10,793 bases of DNA, from assembly GCA_964426305.1 (NCBI GenBank), contig CAYRPO010000032.1, forward strand, positions 1 through 10,793, in the 5' to 3' direction. The notes under the pieces are model-generated. The model made no database searches, was not told the origin of the DNA, and was given only the letters and a program-made list of their open reading frames with translations. The stretch comes from CAYRPO01 sp964426305 (GTDB taxonomy: Bacteria; Patescibacteriota; Saccharimonadia; Saccharimonadales; CAIOMD01). Below, in pieces: positions 6,480 through 10,793 of the stretch. Numbering within the stretch: the stretch's first letter is position 1; each line of letters opens with the position of its first letter. Position numbers and translations under genes: made by a program.

Positions 6480-7667
6480 ATGAGCGCACCAATTAAAAAA
6501 ACTGAAGTTTCACCAAAAGAAAAAAGACAGCGCCCACGGCTGAAACACACGGGTAGTGCAGTGGTTGTTGTCGCTGCGCTCGTCGTAGGTTTTGCAGGAG
6601 GGGTCGTTGGCTCACGAGCTTTTCCAGAGCGTACGACTTCGCTCGATTCGACAAGCGCGCAACAAAAAATTGTTTCTAGCCAGAGTGAGCTGATCAGCTC
6701 GATTGCGAAAACGGTTGGACCCAGTGTTGTTTCGATCAATGTCGAGAGCAAAACAGCAAATGGCTTTTTTGGCACAAGCACCAGTAGTGGCGCCGGTACG
6801 GGAATTATATTGTCAAGTGATGGCGTGATCGTTACGAACAGACACGTCATACCCGACAATGTTTCAAATGTCAGTGTTACGACGAGCGACGGCAAAACCT
6901 ACGACAGTGTCGAGGTTCTGGCTCGTGACCCACGAACGAATTTCGACATAGCATTTATAAAGGTTAAAAATGCCAAGGACTTAAAACCAGCCAAGCTTGG
7001 TGATTCTTCGAAGATGCAAGTTGGTGACGCGGTGGTGGCGATCGGCTATGCCTTGGGCGAGTTTCAAAACACCGTTACGAGCGGTATTATCTCTGGGCAG
7101 GGCCGCCCAGTCACTGCTAGTGATGGGGCCGGCATGGGCAACGCCGAATCATTGACAAACTTGTTTCAAACGGATGCTGCGATTAACCCTGGAAACTCCG
7201 GTGGACCATTGCTCAATATGAATGGCGAGGTGATCGGCATCAACACTGCGGTAGCTGGCGATGCCGAGAATATAGGCTTTTCTATACCGATTAATGATGT
7301 CAAGCCACAGATCTCTAGCATACTCGACAAAGGCAAGTTAGAAATTCCTTACCTGGGCGTCAGCTATGTCGTGCTGAGCAAAGCAATACAGCAGCGTTTT
7401 GAGCTTGCGACTGACCAAGGAGCCTGGCTCAAAGCAACAACTTCGGCAAAACAAGCTGTTCAAAATGGCAGCCCAGCCGACAAAGCCGGTCTAAAAGAAG
7501 GTGATATCATCACGAAAGTGAATGGTGAAAAAGTTGACCAGGACAATCCGCTTGCGTCTCGACTGAGCAAATATAAAGTAGGAGAAACCATCGAAATCAC
7601 GTATTTGCGTGATGGCAAAGAAGCCACAACAAAGGCAACCATGGAGGTTGCTCCAGATGCCAACTAG
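6480..7667 (+). CDS. htrA: HtrA/DegP-like membrane-anchored serine protease with PDZ domain
   Basis: 395 aa. It is an S1C-family protease that degrades misfolded extracytoplasmic proteins. A basic cytoplasmic segment (1-24) leads into one membrane anchor (about 25-45). The trypsin-like domain follows at about 72-285, with His122 in VTNRHVI, Asp156 in TNFDIAFIKV and Ser240 in NPGNSGGPLLN, so the triad is complete. One PDZ domain lies at about 290-390, with YLGVSY (291-296) and GSPADKAGLKEGDII (330-344). The single PDZ and N-terminal anchor match the Gram-positive and CPR HtrA layout. An AAGGGAG ribosome-binding site 5 bases upstream decides the ATG. The gene is 50 bases after the membrane-protein gene. 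A weak promoter (CTGGCA at 6408-6413, TACGAT at 6431-6436) is possible. Its TAG abuts the prmC stop codon with no base between, and a likely terminator lies just beyond, inside prmC. Confidence 0.95.
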   Translation: MSAPIKKTEVSPKEKRQRPRLKHTGSAVVVVAALVVGFAGGVVGSRAFPERTTSLDSTSAQQKIVSSQSELISSIAKTVGPSVVSINVESKTANGFFGTSTSSGAGTGIILSSDGVIVTNRHVIPDNVSNVSVTTSDGKTYDSVEVLARDPRTNFDIAFIKVKNAKDLKPAKLGDSSKMQVGDAVVAIGYALGEFQNTVTSGIISGQGRPVTASDGAGMGNAESLTNLFQTDAAINPGNSGGPLLNMNGEVIGINTAVAGDAENIGFSIPINDVKPQISSILDKGKLEIPYLGVSYVVLSKAIQQRFELATDQGAWLKATTSAKQAVQNGSPADKAGLKEGDIITKVNGEKVDQDNPLASRLSKYKVGETIEITYLRDGKEATTKATMEVAPDAN

Positions 7668-8483
7668 CTATACTTTTTGAAATATTTGCACCAAACCGGC
7701 TGACCGCACCAAACGGAAGCCGGTTTTTTGGTACATTGCCGTAACCTGGGCATGCTGCATTTTTAGTGACTCTAGCATGATATATCCTCCGTCATTGAGG
7801 TGCTGACTGGCTTGAGGAGCAAGCTTCTCAATCAGCTCTAGTCCTTCTTGATCGGCGAATACGGCTATGTCTGGTTCGTGACGTACCTCATGACTGACGT
7901 CAAAATCTCGGGGCACGTATGGCAGGTTTGCCAGTATTAGGTCGTACGTTGTTGTGATACTTCCAAACAAGTCTGCTGTTTGAAATGATACTTTTGCGTT
8001 ATGATTTTTGGCATTTTGCTTGGCTATGGCTAATGCGGCGGTTGATATGTCTACTGCAGTAACATGTAGATCAGGGAACTCAAGCGCAGCGGTGACTGCC
8101 AGGCAGCCAGACCCAGTACCAATATCAATGAGTGATTGACCAGGGCGAATCGGCAATGTACCCAGTAGCTCTATGAATGATTCACTTTCTGGGCGAGGTA
8201 CGAGTACATTGCTTGTGATCCGAAATGAGCGGCCGTAAAATTCCTTCTGACCAACTATGTACGCCAGCGACAGACCATTTGTGCGTTTCAAAAGTAGCTC
8301 ACTGAGTTGCACGAATTGTTCGTCGGAAATGAGTGTGTCGGTATGCGCCAATATCCACGCTCGATTTTGTCCTAGTGCATGCTCAAGCAAAAGTTGTGCA
8401 TCAAGTCGTGCAGTTTGAATATGGTTTGCCCGGAGGGTTTTTGTTGCGTACTGGAGCCAGTCGCCTACGTTATGACTCGTCAT
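7668..8483 (-). CDS. prmC: Peptide chain release factor N5-glutamine methyltransferase PrmC (HemK)
   Basis: 271 aa, normal for the family. It methylates the Gln of the GGQ motif of release factors from S-adenosylmethionine, in the cytoplasm. An N-terminal helical substrate-binding domain (about 1-85) includes RLDAQLLLEHALG (26-38) and LAYIVGQKEFYG (73-84). Next come VPRPESE (95-101, usually PRPETE) and the SAM motif I DIGTGSGCLAV (120-130). The acidic residue after strand 2 is Asp145. The active-site loop reads N-L-P-Y (186-189) instead of the canonical N-P-P-Y. RHEPDIAVFADQEGL (201-215) is typical of PrmC and argues against another methyltransferase family. The ATG at 8483 lies within the 3' end of prfA (14-bp overlap), so the enzyme is coupled to its substrate. 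The gene converges with htrA with directly adjoining stops. Confidence 0.94.
   Translation of the reverse strand: MTSHNVGDWLQYATKTLRANHIQTARLDAQLLLEHALGQNRAWILAHTDTLISDEQFVQLSELLLKRTNGLSLAYIVGQKEFYGRSFRITSNVLVPRPESESFIELLGTLPIRPGQSLIDIGTGSGCLAVTAALEFPDLHVTAVDISTAALAIAKQNAKNHNAKVSFQTADLFGSITTTYDLILANLPYVPRDFDVSHEVRHEPDIAVFADQEGLELIEKLAPQASQHLNDGGYIMLESLKMQHAQVTAMYQKTGFRLVRSAGLVQIFQKV
7693..7729 (+). terminator. Rho-independent terminator of htrA, inside prmC coding sequence
   Basis: AAACCGGC (7693-7700) pairs perfectly with GCCGGTTT (7719-7726) across an 18-base loop that itself contains a short CCG/CGG pairing. The right arm runs into six T (7724-7729) on the plus strand. It begins 26 bases after the htrA stop. 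The same bases encode the end of PrmC on the other strand (KTGF...AGL). On the minus strand there is no comparable T run, so termination should favour htrA transcripts. Confidence 0.7.
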
Positions 8484-9021
8484 GGATCAGGTGGCGTTCG
8501 GCAGATTGTAGTTGATCGATCAGGTCCTGGATGTCACCGGCAAGTGCGGCAGGGATGTTTGAGCGACTATAACCAATTCGATGATCGGTGATACGGTCTT
8601 GCGGGAAATTGTAGGTGCGGATTTTTTCACTGCGATCGCCGCTGCCGATGAGTTTTTTNNNNNNNNNNNNNNNNNNNNNNNNNNNNNNNNNNNNNNNNNN
8701 NNNNNNNNNNNNNNNNNNNNNNNNNNNNNNNNNNNNNNNNNNNNNNNNNNNNNNNNNNAGTTCGGCAATCTTTTCTTCAAGTTCTGCCACCTCGGCCATG
8801 GCTAAGTCGGCCAGCTCGTCGTCGATGCTAGCCATAGACTGTGCACCAATGAGTTGCTTTCGAGCCTGTTCAATTTCGTCATACAGAGCAATAGTTGACT
8901 CTAGGTAGCTTTGGCGCTTGGCAAGTTTAGGGTAGGCGGGATTACTAAAGATGCCAGGATCGGCAAGTTCTATGTGCAGACGTTCGAGTTCGTAGCGCAG
9001 GGTTGCAATCTTTTGATTCAT
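8470..9021 (-). CDS. prfA: Peptide chain release factor 1, interrupted by assembly gap
   Basis: RF1 reads UAA and UAG stop codons and triggers peptide release. About 87 N-terminal residues are visible (9021 to 8759), forming the predicted helical/coiled-coil domain 1, with a run of heptad-like Leu/Glu at about 60-87. The 62 C-terminal residues (8658 to 8470) include LIGSGDRSEKIRTYNFPQDR and TDHRIG, diagnostic of RF1/RF2. LIGSGDRSEKIRTYNFPQ fits RF1, as does the pairing with prmC. Between them are exactly 100 N. A complete RF1 is about 355 residues, so about 200 residues (near 600 bp), including the GGQ loop and the stop-codon recognition motif, are missing. The continuity of frame across the N run is accidental. 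Two near-terminal features support the start: ATG at 9021 gives a usual RF1 N-terminus, and a -10-like TACAAT sits just upstream. Confidence 0.9.
   Translation of the reverse strand: MNQKIATLRYELERLHIELADPGIFSNPAYPKLAKRQSYLESTIALYDEIEQARKQLIGAQSMASIDDELADLAMAEVAELEEKIAEXXXXXXXXXXXXXXXXXXXXXXXXXXXXXXXXXXKKLIGSGDRSEKIRTYNFPQDRITDHRIGYSRSNIPAALAGDIQDLIDQLQSAERHLIHDES
8659..8758. other. Assembly gap of 100 N inside prfA
   Basis: Exactly 100 undetermined bases. This is the usual placeholder for a scaffold gap of unknown length. From the two RF1 fragments on either side the real missing sequence should be near 600 bp. The left flank ends in six T, a homopolymer edge. Confidence 0.95.
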
Positions 9022-9032
9022 ATCTTTGATCT

Positions 9033-9038
9033 ATTGTA
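9033..9038 (-). promoter_or_regulatory. Possible -10 element of prfA
   Basis: Minus-strand TACAAT lies 11 bases before the prfA ATG. The matching -35 position (9056-9061) reads CTGTCT, only three of six, and falls in the preceding hairpin. If used, it would give prfA-prmC a nearly leaderless transcript separate from rpmE. No Shine-Dalgarno sequence is seen before the ATG. Confidence 0.35.
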
Positions 9039-9056
9039 CGGCAAATCACATTGAAA

Positions 9057-9082
9057 GACAGCACCGATAAAGTGGTGCTGTC
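9057..9082 (-). terminator. Strong hairpin after rpmE, likely terminator or attenuator
   Basis: GACAGCACC (9057-9065) and GGTGCTGTC (9074-9082) form a perfect 9-bp stem with an 8-base loop. It starts 15 bases after the rpmE stop. On the minus strand it is followed by TTTC and then mixed sequence, so the T tract is short and read-through into prfA is likely. Confidence 0.6.
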
Positions 9083-9097
9083 GTTTGCTGTGTGAAG

Positions 9098-9430
9098 TTA
9101 TTTTACGCCGAGCTTTTTGCTGTCGGTAGATTTTTTGGTACGAACTTTGCTGGCAGCGGCTTGTTTTGCTTCTTGAGCTTTCTTTGCAGCTTCTTGACGT
9201 GCCTTAAAGCGGTCAACGCGGCCTTCGATGTCAATTAGTTTCTCTTGGCCGGTAAAGAATGGGTGGCTAGAGCTGGAAATGTGCACTTTGACAAGCGGAT
9301 ATTCATTGCCATCTTCGTACTTGATGGTCTCGTTGGTCTTGACAGTTGATCGAGTCAGGATGGTGAAGCCATTTGACAGGTCCTGAAATACGACCGGACG
9401 GTAGTCTTTGGAGTGGATACCTTTTTTCAT
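9098..9430 (-). CDS. rpmE2: 50S ribosomal protein L31, type B (zinc-free), with basic C-terminal tail
   Basis: 110 aa. L31 lies at the central protuberance of the 50S subunit and bridges to the 30S. The start MKKGIHSKDYRPVVFQDLSNGF and the segment EYPLVKVHISSSSHPFFTGQ are typical of type B L31. There are no cysteines, so the zinc-binding CxxC form is excluded. The core ends near residue 80 (DIEGRVDRFKAR), and the last 30 or so residues are a Lys/Ala-rich extension. The start at 9430 is decided by an AAGGAAC ribosome-binding site and by conservation. An in-frame upstream ATG at 9544 would lie above the promoter and is rejected. The gene heads an rpmE-prfA-prmC cluster, an arrangement also seen in other bacteria, and diverges from rpsB. 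Confidence 0.93.
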   Translation of the reverse strand: MKKGIHSKDYRPVVFQDLSNGFTILTRSTVKTNETIKYEDGNEYPLVKVHISSSSHPFFTGQEKLIDIEGRVDRFKARQEAAKKAQEAKQAAASKVRTKKSTDSKKLGVK

Positions 9431-9505
9431 GATATGTTCCTTGAGCTCAATTAGATGACCGGTTAGCGATGAGCGACGTCGCAGTCGGTGTTGTTTCAGT
9501 AGGAT

Positions 9506-9534
9506 ATTGTACGTGAAATTGTTTAATCGGTCAA
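9506..9534 (-). promoter_or_regulatory. rpmE promoter
   Basis: On the minus strand, TTGACC (9529-9534, five of six) is followed after exactly 17 bases by TACAAT (9506-9511, five of six). The start point would be near 9499, giving a leader of about 69 bases before the ATG at 9430. Confidence 0.72.
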
Positions 9535-9537
9535 GGG

Positions 9538-9566
9538 TGGACAAGGGAACGTGTATCTGTTACTAT
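9538..9566 (+). promoter_or_regulatory. rpsB-tsf promoter with extended -10
   Basis: TGGACA (9538-9543, five of six) and TACTAT (9561-9566) are separated by 17 bases, with TG at 9558-9559 forming an extended -10. The start point would be near 9573, leaving a leader of about 88 bases. Its -35 box is only 3 bases from the -35 box of the opposing rpmE promoter. Confidence 0.7.
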
Positions 9567-9593
9567 ACATGCACATTACTATTTAATGAAACA

Positions 9594-9648
9594 GTTTTGG
9601 TGACAGCATATCCTCCCCGCTCGGGGCGAAACCACCAAGACAAAGGAG
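9594..9648 (+). promoter_or_regulatory. Structured rpsB leader RNA ending at the ribosome-binding site
   Basis: GTTTTGGTG (9594-9602) pairs with CACCAAGAC (9633-9641) over 9 bp with one U-G pair. Enclosed is a CCCC/GGGG hairpin (9615-9618 with 9623-9626) with a GCUC tetraloop, and an asymmetric internal loop of 12 and 6 bases. The stem ends directly at the AAAGGAG (9642-9648), which is 12 bases before the ATG. A second AAGGA (9652-9656) sits closer to the ATG. In Escherichia coli, S2 represses rpsB-tsf through its leader. A similar role here is inferred, and I do not recognise this exact fold. Confidence 0.55.
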
Positions 9649-9660
9649 CATAAGGATATC

Positions 9661-10386
9661 ATGAGTAACGTCGATATCAAGGCGCTGCTTGAGGCAGGCG
9701 CGCATTTTGGTCACAAGACCAGCCGTTGGCACCCGAAGATGGCGCCATACATTCACAGCAAGCGTGGCGAAAACCACATAATTGACCTCACCAAGACGGT
9801 CGAGCAGTTTGACACGGCTCTGAAGTTTCTAGAAGAGACTGTTGCACGCGGACAGCAGGTGTTGTTTGTGAGCACGAAGCGCCAAGCAAAAGAATTGGTC
9901 CAAGCTGCCGCGGAATCGGTCGGACAGCCATATGTTGTCAATCGATGGCTTGGTGGCATGCTTACAAATGTCAGTACGGTCAATGCCCGTATCAAGCGGC
10001 TCAAAGATCTTGAGGCAAAGATGGCTAGTGGGGAGTTGGCTGCGAAATACAGCAAGCTCGAAGTGCAGCGTTTCCAAGAGCAGATTGATCTCATGAATGT
10101 TAGTTTTGGTGGCATCAAGGAACTGCATGGCAAACCAGGAGCAGTGATTGTGTTTGATGTACTTGAAGACAAAAATGCCGTCAACGAAGCAGTTCGTCTT
10201 GGGATTCCTGTTGTAGCACTTGTTGATACCAATGCAAACCCAAGCAACATCACATATCCAATCGCATGTAATGATGATGCGATTAAAGCACTGCAGCTTG
10301 CTGCTGATTATTTTAAGGGAGCTGTTGAAAAGGGTGCAAGCTCGCGAGCAAAGAAAGCCGACAAACCAGCTGAAGCAAAAGAATAG
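9661..10386 (+). CDS. rpsB: 30S ribosomal protein S2
   Basis: 241 aa, normal length. S2 joins the 30S subunit late, near S1 and the mRNA exit side. Family landmarks are LLEAGAHFGHKTSRWHPKM (9-27), FVSTKRQAKELV (69-80), YVVNRWLGGMLTNVSTV (91-107), and IPVVALVDTNANPSNITYPI near 181-200 followed by NDDAIKAL. A coiled-coil-forming helical insert lies at about 112-145. The last 20 or so residues are a Lys/Ala-rich tail, echoing the tail on L31. The ATG at 9661 is chosen for the usual MSNVDIKALLEAG start and the AAAGGAG/AAGGA sites upstream. tsf follows after 17 bases, the arrangement found in most bacteria. Confidence 0.97.
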   Translation: MSNVDIKALLEAGAHFGHKTSRWHPKMAPYIHSKRGENHIIDLTKTVEQFDTALKFLEETVARGQQVLFVSTKRQAKELVQAAAESVGQPYVVNRWLGGMLTNVSTVNARIKRLKDLEAKMASGELAAKYSKLEVQRFQEQIDLMNVSFGGIKELHGKPGAVIVFDVLEDKNAVNEAVRLGIPVVALVDTNANPSNITYPIACNDDAIKALQLAADYFKGAVEKGASSRAKKADKPAEAKE

Positions 10387-10403
10387 GGAGGGACAGAAAT
10401 ATC

Positions 10404-10793
10404 ATGGCAACTATCGATATCGAAACAATCAAGCGACTTCGCGAGCTTACTGGTGTTGGGATTACCGATGCCAAAAAGGCACTTGTTGAAGTCGATGGTG
10501 ATTTTGACAAAGCTCTAGACGCAATGCGCAAAAAAGGCATGACTAAGGCCGAAAAGCGCGGCGAGCGTGAAGCCCGCTGTGGCGTTGTTGGCAGTTATGT
10601 GCACGACAATCGCATCGGCGTGCTCGTTGAGGTAAACTGCGAAACTGATTTTGTGGCTCGAAACGAGCAATTCACTGAAATCGTCAAAGACGTCGCGATG
10701 CATGTCGCCGCAAGCGCACCGCAATATGTGAGTGTTGATGACGTTCCGGCTGCTGACCGAGCCGCTGCCGAAGCAGAATTTACCGAAAAAGTA
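10404..10793 (+). CDS. tsf: Elongation factor Ts, partial (C-terminus beyond right edge)
   Basis: 130 codons visible, ending exactly at the window edge with no stop. EF-Ts is the guanine nucleotide exchange factor of EF-Tu. The N-terminal UBA-like domain (about 1-50) contains LRELTGVGITDAKKAL (12-27) and MRKKGM (41-46). The EF-Tu-contacting core begins with VLVEVNCETDFVARNEQF (73-90), which has the diagnostic T-D-F-V at 81-84. A strong GGGAGGG ribosome-binding site (10386-10392) starts within the rpsB stop codon. The gene is translated from the rpsB transcript. The rest of the core domain is outside the window. Confidence 0.96.
   Translation, partial: MATIDIETIKRLRELTGVGITDAKKALVEVDGDFDKALDAMRKKGMTKAEKRGEREARCGVVGSYVHDNRIGVLVEVNCETDFVARNEQFTEIVKDVAMHVAASAPQYVSVDDVPAADRAAAEAEFTEKV

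Noticed and set aside
6449..6895. 148-codon open frame antisense to the start of htrA
   Set aside because: It is a mirror of the low-complexity anchor and protease start of HtrA, with no independent support.
9493..9500. TGTTTCAG as a parS half-site
   Set aside because: Only one half resembles parS and the other half is absent. It lies in the rpmE leader.
9431..9544. In-frame N-terminal extension of L31 of 38 residues
   Set aside because: It would lie partly upstream of the predicted transcription start, is not conserved in L31, and a good ribosome-binding site precedes the ATG at 9430.
9753..10253. 166-codon open frame antisense to rpsB
   Set aside because: It is a shadow frame of a clearly conserved ribosomal gene, with no ribosome-binding site or recognisable protein features.

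Overview
The window looks like a scaffold piece from a Candidate Phyla Radiation (Patescibacteria) bacterium, most plausibly Saccharibacteria (TM7) or a close relative. This is inferred from gene content and style: compact genes with short or overlapping junctions, an LCP protein with a long basic cytoplasmic tail, a zinc-free L31 with a basic C-terminal extension, and many reading starts with little or no leader. The standard genetic code fits, with no in-frame TGA in any gene. A run of exactly 100 N at 8659-8758 marks an assembly gap, so this is a draft genome. Most genes are housekeeping; I see no phage, CRISPR array, tRNA, rRNA, complete insertion sequence or clear defence system.

Left part (1-1558): the 5' end of a secreted two-repeat Ig-like protein runs off the left edge on the minus strand. 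A 203-bp divergent intergenic region holds a good promoter for it, a 9-bp inverted repeat, and a second promoter for a lone IS200/RAYT-like Y1 transposase homologue whose catalytic HUH motif is degraded.

Centre-left (1652-3948): parA and parB overlap as a chromosome-partition operon. parB then runs 26 bp into the 3' end of the convergent signal peptidase I gene lepB. Centre (4031-7667): divergently from lepB lie an LCP (LytR-CpsA-Psr) cell-wall ligase, a polytopic membrane protein of unknown function 5 bp behind it, and an HtrA/DegP-type membrane-anchored serine protease. This is an envelope block: export (LepB), polymer attachment to the wall (LCP) and extracytoplasmic quality control (HtrA).

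Right part (7668-10793): translation genes. On the minus strand are rpmE (L31), prfA (RF1, broken by the N gap) and prmC, which methylates RF1 and overlaps prfA by 14 bp. On the plus strand are rpsB and the start of tsf, running off the right edge. rpmE and rpsB diverge from back-to-back promoters, and rpsB has a structured leader that ends at its ribosome-binding site. The htrA stop codon directly abuts the prmC stop codon, and the likely htrA terminator lies inside prmC coding sequence.

No intergenic stretch exceeds 300 bases. The most rewarding second looks are the rpsB leader RNA, the degraded transposase homologue with its apparently leaderless promoter, the terminator embedded in prmC, the NLPY variant in PrmC, and the unusual recognition-helix region of ParB.
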